This document shows positions 10,940 through 21,769 of a stretch of 64,000 nucleotides of DNA, one piece after another. The notes beneath the pieces were generated by a model, which was not told the DNA's origin, did no database searches, and was given only the letters and a program-made list of their open reading frames with translations. The translations under genes were made by a program, and so were the position numbers. The first letter of the stretch is position 1. Each line of letters begins with the position of its first letter. This stretch comes from Hemileia vastatrix (lineage: Eukaryota > Basidiomycota > Pucciniomycetes > Pucciniales > Zaghouaniaceae). The DNA is taken from the NCBI GenBank assembly GCA_030280995.1, contig JASXTE010000016.1:9011501-9075500 (forward strand). The letters are read 5' to 3'.

Positions 10940-12534
10940 CAAAAAAAAAGATAGCCCTCTCCTCTCTAATACCTCCTCCTTTTGTAGCCACTAAATCCTG
11001 CAAACATGGTTCAGAACAAAGCAATATAAAAATAGTTTAAGAAATAAGTTGAACTGAGAAATGAAAAAGAAAAAGACTAGTTCACAAAATAGAAGAAATA
11101 TTATTCTGTATATTGTAAAGTCTGACACATTTGAAAAGTATGTACACATTTGTACTTTTTATTTAAAAAATTCCATTCTGTACTTTCATTTTATTCCCAC
11201 CCCAATCAAATGATTTATCACATAAATAAATACTGAAATATTTTATTCTCACCCAAAGTAATAATTCCCAAGTCACTTAAACCCTTATGATAATTCTTAC
11301 CCATAGAATGTCAGCTATTTTGGTGTGTCAAATTTAATAAAATTTGTTGTTAGAATTTTCTAAGTCATATGATTTAGGGACTCTTAACTGGTATTGGAAA
11401 AAATTTATAAAGTAATCTTTTCAAGGGGTCTTTCAAGTCTAGAAGATTTTACAGGGAGGTCCAATGGCTGTAACAACGGGATTTAAGGGATTCAAACTTG
11501 GGTACGTATTTTCTTATCTTATAGATTATTTACTCAATATAAAGAGGTAAAAAAGTTGGATTATAATTAAGTTTAATGTAAATACTATGGCAATAATAGA
11601 TATTAATAAACAGTAGAATGAGAGAGAGAAAAAGAATATTCCAGAAGGAGTATTTTCAAATAATAAAGTTGTTCTAAAAAGAAGGCTTCAAAAAGATGTA
11701 TTTAAAGATGTATTTACAGAGTATGTCAGAGACACATAAATTTATTTAATATTTACTGTAGAAGTCAATTCTAAATAAGAAATTTGAATTTTTTGTATAT
11801 ATTTTATTTTTATTTGAATATTAAAATTTTATTATAATTTAAAATCTATTTTTTAATATAAAATTTTATTTCTTCCAACCTGTCAATGAGCACAGTGTTA
11901 TAAAATAAAAATATAAGAGACATTTTATATTTAATTTTAATTATTCATTTAATTTTACCATTCTGTAATTAGTTAATTTATTACAGGTAATTTTAATGTA
12001 ACTAATTTATAATTAAATAATTAAAATAATAAGGCGTGGCTTCATCCAGTAAATAATTAATTATTTTACTGGGTAAGTCTAGCAGCCTGGCTGACAAATA
12101 TTATCCTCACAATTAATTTCCAGCTGGAAATGTTTTTCACAAATGTTTCCAAATAATTCTGAAGCAATATAGAAAAAAATATAAGGCCAGAAAAAGAGAA
12201 AACCCCTTAAAATAACCAAAAAACTCCAAAAAGTTAATAAAATAAAAAAAAAAAAGTTTAGAAACAAGAAAAAAAGAAAATGAGGTAAAATAGGTAAATA
12301 ATCAAAATTAAAATTGATCAAAATTGATAAAAGTGGTTAAAAATGGAATATAGTGGGAAAAAATGAATAATTCAGATTGAAATAACCATAAAAAAGAAAC
12401 ATAAAAAAGATATTTCAATCAGAAATTAAATAAAAATAAATAAGGTTACTTACCTTGAGAGCTGAGAATTGGGAATTATCAGAACTATAAATTATTAAAG
12501 AATGTGAGAGATGAAGAAAAGATGAAATATGTTA
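10940..12534. other. AT-rich intergenic DNA
   Basis: No gene supported. Near 12065-12095 the sequence ctgggtaag...agcctggctgaca resembles the last bases (as written on +) of the RG4 LTR, but the rest of the LTR is not recognisable to the left. It is at most a terminal fragment. Confidence 0.3.
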
Positions 12535-12897
12535 CACAGGAGAAATAAATTGTGAACATGATGTCTAGTTCAGTTTTTTACCCTATTCCTTTCCTAGATG
12601 TGTTTTTGCCACAAACCATTGAAAGTCACTTTTTGAGCCCACTTTATATTTTACCTTTTGAAGAGGATTAACATGGTGTGGTGTGGGTATACTTATAAAA
12701 TAATGGAAGAGTAAATGCAAATAAAATTTTTGGTTGAATCCATGAAGATGAGAGGACATGAGAAAAGAAGATGCTAATGTCAGAGAAGCAATATAATTAT
12801 GTGGTTTCAAACTGAGTCACTTCACAAATCAGACCCCAATTTGTATCCTGAAACCAAAAACTGAACTAGAAATCTAGTTCAGGAATTTCTCACCCTG
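12535..12897 (-). mobile_element. Palindrome-ended non-autonomous element, copy 1
   Basis: On the minus strand this matches the elements at 13216-13666 and 34446-35134: a terminal CACAGG-A-rich block, then a palindrome on TCTAGTTCAG, then ggttt(c)aggatac..., tctcatcttcatggattca, and the far end with a second palindrome. At 12850-12871 the palindrome is perfect: CTGAACTAGA, a two-base centre, TCTAGTTCAG. No coding capacity. The 75-codon minus frame at 12583-12810 is not a gene but lies wholly inside the element. Confidence 0.65.
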
Positions 12898-13215
12898 GTT
12901 TAGTGAGACAGAATCCTAGAAATGTTATTCAATTTTAAGACTGTGAGCTGTACCAAAATGAATGAAACCAGAAAACTGGAAAATTTTATTGCAACAAAAA
13001 GAATATTTATTCAGATTAAGGGTAAGTGTATGATTATGGGATTTATTATGCTCTGGTAAGTCACATACCTCACTCATATGAATATGCCCCTAAGGATAAT
13101 ATGGAGAAAATCTTGGTGTTAATGTCTCTTTATATAGTTCTGAGTAATCATTATGAAGAGGGGAAGTTCTTTGATGAATTCTTTGGGGAAAAATGTGCTC
13201 TCTATATACACCTTT
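12898..13215. other. Spacer between two palindrome-ended elements
   Basis: A single 66-codon + frame (13026-13226) reads MYDYGIYYALVSHIPHSYE. It matches nothing I know and runs into the next element. Not called as a gene. Confidence 0.3.
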
Positions 13216-13666
13216 CACAGGTATAAAAATCCTTGAAGTATATGTCTAGTTCAGTTTTTGGTTACAGGATATGACTCTGGGTCAAATTTATGGAGTAGCT
13301 CTGTTTGACTCCATTTTATTTTTTGCTTTTCTGTTATTGGAATCTCCTTGGCTCACATCCTCTCATTTTCATGAATTCATCCGAAATTCCTTTTAATTTC
13401 TCTTTTTAGTGTTTCATTCTTTTTAACAACCCCCCAATCCTCTTCATCCACTTCTTATTTGTTTTAACCTCCTCCTACAACTCTTGCACCTCCACTTCTC
13501 CTCTCTACAATCCTTCCTTCACCACAATACCTTAATCCTCTTCCAAAGGCAAAAAATAAGCTGGTCTCACAAATTCACATTCAATGGTTGGTCACAAAAA
13601 TTCAAATAGGAATAAAATAGGGTCACAAAACTGAGCTACACATCTAGTTCTCTTTTTTTCCCTGTG
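13216..13666 (+). mobile_element. Palindrome-ended non-autonomous element, copy 2
   Basis: Starts cacagg and then atgtctagttcag. It ends with catctagttct...ttccctgtg, giving inverted CACAGGG-type ends. The interior shares long blocks with 34446-35134 (ttattttttgcttttctgtt at about 13317, and the tctcat...catgaattcatcc block). The flanking trinucleotides (ttt and ttc) nearly match, so a 3-bp target duplication is possible but not proven. No coding capacity. Confidence 0.68.
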
Positions 13667-14346
13667 TTCCACTTTTTTTAGGTGTTTTTGAGCTTTTTTT
13701 CTAGAAAGATTCAGAAATGTTCTTTCAGAAGATTGTCTAGATGAAGCAGGTAAAATACAGAAGAAAAAGAAGAAGAAGAAATAAAAGGGAAATGAGAAAA
13801 AATTAAGAAATAGAAACAACAACTAAGAAGAAAATAAGGATATGTAATAACAACTTTTTGACATAATGGTTTAATTTAATTCAAGTAAGAAATATTTTTC
13901 TATCTGCTAATAACAAAACAAAATATAGCAATTGACCCACTCTTAAGAAAATCTTGTATCTATATATATATCTTAACTTTAATATTATTTAAAAACACAG
14001 TAACAAAATTTTTGGAAAAATATGTATAGATGTAACAAAAACTTTACTTTATAAATTTTAAGGTAATGTAAGTAATTCAGACTACAAGGGAAGAAAAACA
14101 ATCCATTATATAGGCAATTTAGGCTCTCTGATAAATATCTAAATGTATATAAAGAGTAAAGAAAGGAAAACAAATGAAAATTAAGTGTAACAAAGAAAAT
14201 AACGTTTCCATGTAGCTATTTACTAAAACAAAAATAAAAAACTCAATGTATCCAACCTTTGAAACCTGTAACAATGTAATAGATTAAGTAGAATACTAAT
14301 TTGGTATAAAACAGGATAATGATACTATAGTAATTTCAAAACACAT
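13667..14346. other. AT-rich spacer left of RG2
   Basis: Purine-rich (gaagaaaaagaagaagaag, about 13760) and AT-rich DNA. No gene recognised. Confidence 0.35.
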
Positions 14347-15426
14347 TGTAGACAATCCTATAGTACTAGCTATAGGCCTTGACCAAGGATGTTGGAGAAA
14401 CCCAGAGAGAAAATCCCCTGTCCCTTTAGAAAAATAAAGTGAGATTTACCTTCTACAGTAAATTGGTTCCTGTTTGCTAAATCCCCTTTTTCAACACACT
14501 TGACTGCCTGATCAGCCAAGAAAGTAGTCTCCAGACAGACTACAAAACCAAAGAACTGAAATGTAGACCAATGTCAACATCAGAGAAATAAATGATACTT
14601 GATGTAGGTTGCAAATCCACACCAGAGACAGCAATAATACTTGATATAGCTTGCTAGACTATACCAGAGAAACCAGTTACAAATTTAAGTTAAATGAAGA
14701 GCTCACCTTGCAACAAACACAGCTAATTGTGGCCAAAAAACAGTGAAAACAGAGTGAGGAACAAGGATATCACTTCCGCTTGGTTGTATGATAATTAAAG
14801 TTGCACCAAACTTTCTTATTCACTATTTACACACAGACCACTATCTAAAAGCCCATGCACACCAATGAATTTGGCGTTCTTGAGCGCCAAATTGCATAAA
14901 ACTCCTCTAGAAATGCTTCCCATCTTTCTAGCACCAAGGCGGGTGGTCCACCTGAGGCGGCCAGACCACCCTGAAGCCAGAAAACCACCAAAAATACCCA
15001 AAAATACCCAAAATACTTAGTAAAATATACTATGACTACTAAAACCTTTAAAACACATAATTAGGCTATAACAACATTGAGAAATAAAATTTAATAAAAA
15101 ATTTGATCATTCTAATGGTACTAAGCACTCAACCCTAAGACTTAAGGTTAGCCCGTAAAACACAAAAAACAAAATTAAACAGCTATCTTTTAAAAAGAAA
15201 AATGAGAAATAATCCCTTTAATACTTATAATCTGAAAAATTTCATAAAGACATAAAATATAGAGAAAACCCGGGGCTATACAATAGTGGTACCCAAATCC
15301 TTGCAGTCCTAATATTTGCCGAATAATTTAAGAAAAACACACAATTATTAATCAATGCCATTTAAGACATATCAAAACAACGCCAAATAGACCAACAAAG
15401 GGCTGTGCCAATGTTGGAAGACCACA
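14347..15426 (-). repeat. RG2 3' LTR
   Basis: About 1080 bp, matching 33100-34198 over its length. Shared blocks include atcctatagtactagctata, aatcccctgtccctttag, the gcttccc...tctag block and ccaatgttggaagaccaca. It starts TG and ends CA on either strand. It is slightly shorter than the partner, from small indels. The gene Z1 begins 19 bp to the right of its edge, so any Z1 promoter probably lies inside this LTR, acting opposite to the gag-pol direction. Confidence 0.85.
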
Positions 15427-15436
15427 TCCTCCCTCC
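15427..15436 (-). other. RG2 polypurine tract
   Basis: The minus strand reads GGAGGGAGGA directly against the 3' LTR, the expected position and composition of the plus-strand primer of an LTR retrotransposon. This fixes the element's orientation independently of the coding regions. Confidence 0.7.
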
Positions 15437-15444
15437 AATAGAGA

Positions 15445-17275
15445 ATGTCCACATTTTCCTTCATCACAACCACCATTTTCAGCTTTCTTTCCAAATCTGC
15501 TACTGACATGGGTCCCTTCCAATACTGCATTTACAACAATTTCATCTGTACCATCACACCACTGGCTCATCCTTACAGATCCTCCTGTGATGCCTGTCAC
15601 TCTAGGAATAAGACTAGTTTCAGACCTGGTCCATTTTCATCTTCAACGACTTCTCCTCCTCCACAACCTGATCCACCTTTTACCAGCACCAAAAGATCCA
15701 GAGCATCCATCCTGATCCCAAGACAGGTCAAAAAATTACACCCTTCAAAGAAGAGTGCCAACCCCGTTGTGGTACGCGCCTCGCAGGTAGCATAATTTTA
15801 GACCAATCAGCGCATGTAGTCCAGGAAGGACAAAGGGAGTTAGCGCAGTAGGTAGTGCTAAAATATAATATGTATTTGTGCATTTCAAAGAACAAAGGTA
15901 ATGGAAGCGCAGAAAAGGATTAAGGGTCGGTGCGCTTGGATTTTGCAACGAGATGTGCCGCACAATGGGGAATGGTGTGTTATTGATTTAGGACTGTAAA
16001 GCGCTAAATAATATTGATTTGGACTTTCCAATAAATATGTGTTATGCATTAAGGAAGGAGTTATGGCTTAAGGACGACTCAAGTGCATAGTATACTGCAC
16101 TGCGGCTAGTTAGGTAAACTTACTGAAACAGCTAATAAAGGAGGCTAACTAGTTAAGTGAATTGTCAGAACTATGAACTTAGTATTAAAGAAAAGAGAGT
16201 GGGGACTCAATCACAAAACTACCCAAGAGTCAAGGCAACTAGGATCAGCGTTAGAATGGGTCAAACCTGAAAGTAGCCCTGAAACATAACAAAGGTATAG
16301 TCAAAAGCCCATATGTGGAGTATGAGTGAAGCAAGTTAATACTAGTGTTAGTAATCATAGGGTATGTTTAAGGCGCTGTAGTTGCTACAAGCAGTGTATG
16401 TAGTTTACTAATAGATTAGTTATTGTTTTACTAATGTGGCGCCAGAGCCAGTGCTGAAGATCCAGTAGGGAACTGTGTCTTGAGTAGCGGAAAAATATAA
16501 AAGGAGGACTATTTGATAGAGATAGGGAGTCTTTTTGTAAGTAGAATATAAGAAGAATAGAATAAGTGAATTAGAGATATTTTTCTAAGTCTTTTATCAT
16601 TTGTTCATCTGTGTGTGTATTTCATTTAGTATAGTGAAAAGAGCGCAAAATAGAAAGAATATATAGATTTAGTAGGATTGACTATTATTAGAGTTATTTT
16701 ATTGCTATAATAAGGCATATTCAAAGAGAGAGCTTCAAGAGTGAGTAGCTGTGGATATTAGCGCTTGTTAAGAATAGAAATATCCAGATAGTAATACTTT
16801 TTTTTTCCTGATCTTTTTAAACTCATCTCTCAACTTATAAATTTTCTAATCAAATATTAGTGTTACACATTATTGTGATGTCTTTAAAAATAAGAGTGGA
16901 AGGCGCTTCTTTTTAGAAGTTGAAGAGGAGAACCAACCCATCTCGTATTGTGTCTACTGCTTAGTACTTTAGAACAGTCTACACCATTACAATCACTAGC
17001 TCTACCATCCCTGTTCCTTCTGATGGTAAGCCCAATACTTCTTCATACTGAAATTCAATCTGACAAATTTCCAGTTCATTTCCATCCTGACAGTTATGAT
17101 GACAATGTGGGAACCATTGAAGCACCCCCACCTAATCCATTGCCCACAATAAAAAAGATAATCAAACAATATTCTTCTCAACAGAAGCATCTCATTCTAA
17201 ATTACTTCCAATCCACTCCTGCCAGGAATCCACAAGAACTTGAGAAAAGGAAGAACATCATTCACTAGTTCAAAG
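15445..17275 (+). pseudogene. Accessory antisense gene Z1 of RG2 (Zn2Cys6-like), split by an LTR insertion
   Basis: The frame from ATG 15445 (or ATG 15508) encodes a degenerate fungal Zn(II)2Cys6 motif. The spacing is F-x2-C-x6-C-x12-C-x2-C-x6-S, in which the first and last Cys are replaced by Phe (TTC) and Ser (AGT), each one base from a Cys codon. A Pro/Ser-rich linker with basic residues follows (TKRSRASILIPRQVKK). An LTR (15768-16983) then interrupts the gene. To its right the frame resumes, shifts near 17040, and ends LNYFQSTPARNPQELEKRK before the stop near 17270. The C-terminal motif and linker match Z1' (7647-7045). Zn2Cys6 proteins usually bind DNA as transcription factors. A regulatory role is inferred from the motif alone. 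It lies antisense to gag-pol, next to the 3' LTR. Confidence 0.72.
15768..16983 (+). mobile_element. LTR (probably solo) of an unassigned retrotransposon inserted in Z1
   Basis: A 1216-bp block starting TGTGGTACGCGCC and ending GTCTACA (TG...CA). It matches 55767-56964 along most of its length (aggtagcataattttaga; gactcaatcacaaaactacc; aaagagagagcttcaagag) and ends like the remnant at 10939. No internal coding domain is attached on either side, so it is called a solo LTR. The flanking pentamers are CCCGT and CCATT, not an exact target duplication. It divides gene Z1, so it arrived after RG2. Confidence 0.7.
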
Positions 17276-17380
17276 CCAATGATGAACATTTTGTTACATC
17301 TCTTTTTTCTTTTCTGTAATTGCTTCTTTCCCAAAAATCTTGATTTAGAAATAAAAAAAAAACTAATTTCCTCACTTTAA
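17276..17380. other. Spacer after Z1
   Basis: Short T- and A-rich spacer between the Z1 stop and the first minisatellite units. No gene. Confidence 0.4.
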
Positions 17381-17765
17381 AGTTTTGGGGGACTCATCCT
17401 CAGTTTTAAGTCTTGGGGGACTAAAAGCCCTCATTTTATAGTCTTGGGGGACTCATAACCTTCAGTTTATAGTCTTGGGGGACTCAAAACCTAAATCAAA
17501 AGATAGAACCAGAGATCAAAACATTAAAGGACCAAAGAAACAAACTAACATTCTGGGGTAACTTTTCTACAGAGCAGCCAGATCATCAGTTACCACCACA
17601 ATTGCCTTAACAAAATTTAGAGACTCCCCCTTGGATGCCCTCTGCAAGAATCACACCAACTCCATTTATCAGTTTATGGTCGTTAAGGACTCAACCATTA
17701 AACCATCCTCAGTTTATAGTCTTGAGGTACTATACCATCTTTCAGTTTAAAGTCTTGATGGACTG
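17381..17765. repeat. Minisatellite of a cagtttaaagtcttgggggact unit (left block)
   Basis: Units of about 38-42 bp, each with core agttt(t/a)a(a/t)agtcttgggggact, occur at about 17382, 17400, 17440, 17470, 17705 and 17745. A 150-bp non-minisatellite piece (17500-17660) lies between them. It is itself a copy of the repeat found twice at 21320-21690 (ggggtaacttttctacagag...). The block sits between accessory genes Z1 and Z2. Confidence 0.7.
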
Positions 17766-17881
17766 GCTATTAAATTAATAATTTAATCTTAAAGATTGTT
17801 AATTTATTACTTCAAATATAAACAGATTTCAATAAATAATTATTCACAAAAATATTCTTACTAACTGACTACTTTACAAGA

Positions 17882-18376
17882 TCATGTGTACTTATATATC
17901 TTTGAGTAAAAGTGCACATGATGCACTTTTCCCTTACAACATTTTAAATAGCAATTAAGTGCTTTTGGATTTAAACTCTTCCACATAGTATCTATACCTT
18001 TTATCCTTTTAACATTTAACTTTCCTACATCTATAGCTTTGCGCTTATTTATATTTTTACTTTTATATATAAATTTGTTATGATAATATGCAAGGTTAAT
18101 AGTTTTCTTCCTTTTCTTATGTATAGCTTTTATCACTTTTCTTAATGTATAGTGCTTAGTTTTTATCTTCCATTGCCACCTTAATACTTTTACCTTTTTA
18201 TGTATAATGTCACTTATCTTCTTTATGTGCTTATCTTTGTTGTAATCCATAAGAGAATAATATTCACTATCAGTCCCTTCTTGTAAGTTTGTATTGTCGA
18301 GTTCTGAGTTATCTTGATATTGAGATGCCACGTGGATAAATGTGAGATTAGCTTCTATTGTCTTAACACTGGCCAC
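17882..18376 (-). CDS. Lys-rich hypothetical protein, 164 aa
   Basis: This is a complete 164-codon frame (ATG at 18376, stop at 17882), one of the longest non-retrotransposon frames in the window. The product is strongly basic, with Lys-rich helical segments (KAIHKKRKKTINLAYY). It has a Cys/His cluster near the C-terminus (NCYLKCCKGKVHHVHF) that could bind metal but fits no named finger. I see no signal peptide, transmembrane segment or recognised domain. It lies between minisatellite blocks, inside RG2, in the gag-pol direction. In AT-rich DNA a Lys/Ile/Tyr-rich frame of this length can arise by chance, so coding status is uncertain. Other options are a captured fragment or part of an undetected insertion. 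Confidence 0.35.
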   Translation of the reverse strand: MASVKTIEANLTFIHVASQYQDNSELDNTNLQEGTDSEYYSLMDYNKDKHIKKISDIIHKKVKVLRWQWKIKTKHYTLRKVIKAIHKKRKKTINLAYYHNKFIYKSKNINKRKAIDVGKLNVKRIKGIDTMWKSLNPKALNCYLKCCKGKVHHVHFYSKIYKYT

Positions 18377-18377
18377 A

Positions 18378-18655
18378 GTTTTCAGTTTAAAGTCTTGTGA
18401 GACTTCCCAGTGTTCAGTTTAAAGTCTTGATGTACCAGAGATCCACAGTAGTACCAAAAAAAATAAAAATCTTGAAACAATCTTTAAAAAAAACCAGCCA
18501 GTTTTAAGTCTTGGAAGACTACCAGTGTTCAGTTTAAAGTCCTGATGGACTATTCCAGTGTTCAGTTTAAAGTCTTGATGGACTAACCAGTGTTCAGTTT
18601 AAAGTCTTGATGGACTAACCAGTATTCAGATTAAAGTCTTGAGGGACTAAAAGAC
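18378..18655. repeat. Minisatellite, 32-bp units (right block)
   Basis: Units ccagtgttcagtttaaagtc followed by ttgatggacta start at about 18522, 18555, 18587 and 18619 (period 32-33 bp). Looser units occur at 18380, 18413 and 18500. It is the same core as the left block at 17381-17765. Together they bracket the 164-codon frame. Confidence 0.75.
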
Positions 18656-18800
18656 ATTTTTCATATAAGGGTGGAGCCAGCTCCATGCACAATGATCCGC
18701 AGCCCAGCTGCTGAACTTCCACTCTTTCTTCATCATCTACACATCACTGATAAAATTTTTATTTGTCTCCTCTCTCTTAATTATTGTTGCTTCACAGATC

Positions 18801-20363
18801 ATGGCTTGATCCCCAGATTTTTACCCATCAGACCTTCCCTGTTTCACTGCTCCAAAGGACTATGCTTGTAAACAGTGCATCCACATGTGCAGGCCTTGCA
18901 CTTTCACTCTTCTTACTCCTCAGGCCAAATTCTATAACAGAGCGTGTGATTCTTGAAATTCTAAAAAGAAAAGATGTGACAGAGACCCCAACTATCCAAT
19001 ACCTCTGCCTTCACCTTCTCATAAATATATTTCCAGATCTCCTACCAGGTCACTAGAACTTGGACCTGTTTCCTCTTCTTTACCTTCTGCTCCTTCCAGA
19101 AGATCACACCGTTCTATTCCCAAAACACTCCCTAAAAGACCTTCTTAATCTTCTCAAGAATCCACTTTTCTTCAGCAAATTTAGCCAAATCAGCTTCAAA
19201 TTCAGCTCCCAGGCTACTAGACCGCATCCAGGCAGCCCTCCTGATGTTGGGCCTCCCAACTGCCTTACCAGATTGCAAAAATCAGGCTCAAAACTCCCAA
19301 ATTCAGCCAGATAACAGCCAAAATCCACAATTAAACGCCAAAAACTCTACGCAACCACCTCCTAGCGCTCCCAGAGCAATGATTACACACAAATATTTTC
19401 CTCAGATAACCCCGAAAATTCTAACACCTCTAGATTTCCTGCTAGAGGACCTCCTGAAAACACCAGAGCACACAAAACTGCTCCCAAACAAAAATCTCCT
19501 GTTCCAGAAAGAAGAACTAACTAAACCTCTTCTCTGGAGGCCAATTATTCCTCTGATAGTTCCATTTCTTCCAGATCTTCATCCAGGAAATCACAATTAG
19601 CTTTCAGGTCACCTTCTCCTGGTCCTTCCTTCAACAACCCTGGTACTCCACCACCAGTGTCTAACCCAACTGGGCCAAGCAATTATAATATCCACAAAAC
19701 AACAGCAGCCCTGCTGCTCCAACCAGGCCACAGGAACACCCTTCTTCTCCTTCATCTTCTCAACACCATTTAGAGAATGACCATGAGAATCCATACCTCT
19801 ATCTGGTTGATCCTCCTTCAACATCCATTCAACTTTCTTCAACATCTAAAACCCCAGCTGCTTTCAAATTTGATGAGCTCCCAATCTGTAAGTACCAAAT
19901 TAATAATCCCAATTTCTTTAACAGAGAAACATTACTGATCCAATTCTTCTGTATAGTTGGAACCCCACCTCCTGAAACTACAATTGGGATTTGCCAACCT
20001 CTAGAAACTACCTTAACACTGGATTACGCCAACATGAAACAACACTTAAGCATGATGTGCTCAAACATGCTTAAGGCCTTTACTATCCACGGTTCATTGA
20101 ATGAGTTTGAAAAGAATCTGAGAAAACAGCTCCTTGATGACCACTGGAAGATGTCTAGAATAATCAAGCACACCTTCCAACAATCTATCCCCACTTCTTC
20201 CCAAAATTTACCTTCTACTCCAGTCCCTGACCATTACAACCCATATACGCTTTCCAGCCGCCTACATCACAAAGAACACAGCTCTTCCACCAACCCTAAC
20301 AAAAAGCAAAAATGCCACCATAATCCGGAACAAGCCCCAGAGGCTTCTTCTTCCAGACATTAA
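18801..20363 (+). pseudogene. Accessory antisense gene Z2 of RG2 (Zn2Cys6 cluster with one Cys turned into stop)
   Basis: From ATG 18801 the frame encodes a Zn(II)2Cys6 cluster: Cys codons at 18867, 18876, 18897, 18945 and 18975, spaced C-x2-C-x6-C-x15-C-x2-[TGA]-x6-C. The fifth Cys codon (18954) is TGA, one base from TGC/TGT, and another TGA is at 18807. Basic residues (SKKKRC) precede the last Cys, as in DNA-binding clusters. A Ser/Pro-rich segment follows in shifted phases (19200-19850). The C-terminal open part, about 19690-20363, has FKFDELPI, TLTLDYANMKQHLS and FEKNLRKQLLDDHWK, and ends with a basic tail (NPNKKQKC). The sequence ttattgttgcttcacag just before the ATG could be a 3' splice site. 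It is a paralogue of Z1, in tandem and antisense to gag-pol. Confidence 0.75.
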
Positions 20364-20680
20364 AATAAAATAAAATAAAAGAAATTAATAATTCACTATC
20401 TACAAGGAAAAATAATAATTATCAGATATATATATATAAATTTGTTTATTTTTATTTGATTTGATTTTATTTATTTTTATTTTTACTTATTTTTTTATTA
20501 TATTATTATTTTTTTTATATATTTATACTTATTTTTATTTTTATTTTAAACTACTAATCTACTAAAAAAAAATATAAAATAATAAACAAAATTAACCAAA
20601 AATATGAGAGCTGAAAAAAATTAAAATGAATTGAATAATAATAATAAAATGAGATAAATAATAATTACAAATGGTATCCC
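20364..20680. repeat. AT-rich low-complexity DNA
   Basis: Nearly pure A/T with tatatata and ttatttttatttt runs. No gene. It is equivalent to 4291-4640 in the older copy. Confidence 0.7.
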
Positions 20681-20684
20681 CCAG

Positions 20685-20955
20685 CCAATTGATGAGCTGA
20701 TCCCCTGATACCTTACCCATATCCAAGTGCACCTTGATGTGGATACACTTTTAATAAATTTTAAATGAATTGAGATAAAATAAATTAAGAAAAATAATAT
20801 AAATAAAGAAAATATGAAATATATAGAAATCAAAGAAAATAATAAAAAAATGAGATAAAAATATAAAAGAAAATAGCATTGCCCAGCCAATTGATGAGCC
20901 TTTCCCAACCAATGCTTGCCCACATCCAGGTGACCCTGATGAGGTGACACCATAT
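20685..20955. repeat. Imperfect direct duplication of about 190 bp in RG2 3' region
   Basis: The block cagccaattgatgagctga...cccatatccaag...ctgatgtgg-like (20690-20745) recurs at 20884-20945 (cagccaattgatgagc...cccacatccagg...ccctgatgag). AT-rich DNA lies between. A single counterpart exists at 4195-4265 in the older copy, so the duplication looks specific to RG2. Confidence 0.6.
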
Positions 20956-21235
20956 AATGTAATTTTGTGATTTTTCCCTCTTTATATCCTAATAACTCCC
21001 GTAAACAAATTAAAAGAAAAAAAGAGAAAAAAAGAAAATAATCTAAAACTACTATCTAACACAACAATAGACACAAAAAGTTTAGAAAATAAAAAGTAAA
21101 AGTCCGGCTCCATAGAAAGTCCAGTCCAAGGAAGTGATCACTGGGTTGGCTCCCTCCAATAAGTAAAAATGATGGGAGATCACTAGTGATCCACTACCAA
21201 ACCAAATAGACAAAAGAAGCCAGTCCCAAGCCACT

Positions 21236-21720
21236 AAGTCAGTTTAAAGTCATAGTGCACTTGAAACCTGAATAACAAAAACCAGAACTAGGATTCAACT
21301 AGGACAAACAAAATACTTGAAACAGACATTATGGGGTAACTTTTCTACAGAGAAGCCAGCTCATCAGTTACCCCCACACTTTCCAAAATAATAACTAGAA
21401 GCCCCCCCTGGGTACCTTTTAACAAAAACACAAAATCCAACACATTAAACCAAAACCAATAAGAGTGAAGAGTCCAGCACTAGAAGACCAAAATAATTTC
21501 CTGTTTAAAGTCATAGAGGACTAAAACCTGTGAAAATAAACCAATACTAGGGTTCAACCAAATTAAGAGAAAGGGTTGGAAACAGAAAATCTGGGGTAAC
21601 TGTTGATAGAGCAGCCAGCCCATCAGTTGCCCCCACACTTGCCAAAATAAAATCTAGAAGCCCCACCCATGGGTACCTTTTAACAAAAAAAGTTTCCAAC
21701 AAAAAAGATGCACATCATCA
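21236..21720. repeat. Two imperfect tandem copies of a ~250-bp unit in RG2 3' region
   Basis: Unit 1 begins cagtttaaagtcatagtgca (21239). Unit 2 begins tgtttaaagtcatagaggac (21491). Each contains gggttcaac/ggattcaac, ctggggtaac-ttctacagag-type, cagttacccccacactt-type and ggtaccttttaacaaaaa. A third partial copy is at 17500-17660. Each unit starts with the same core as the minisatellite at 17381 and 18378. Confidence 0.7.
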
Positions 21721-21769
21721 CCAAAATCCAAAATTAAAGAATGGTCATTAGTTTATCCTCATTGCAGAG

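Noticed and set aside
12060..12096. Fourth RG4-type LTR
   Set aside because: Only about 30 bp at the very end resembles the LTR. The rest to the left does not align by eye.
17381..18655. Regularly spaced repeats resembling a CRISPR array
   Set aside because: Eukaryotic transposon context, imperfect units, period 32-42 bp with no unique spacers. A minisatellite.
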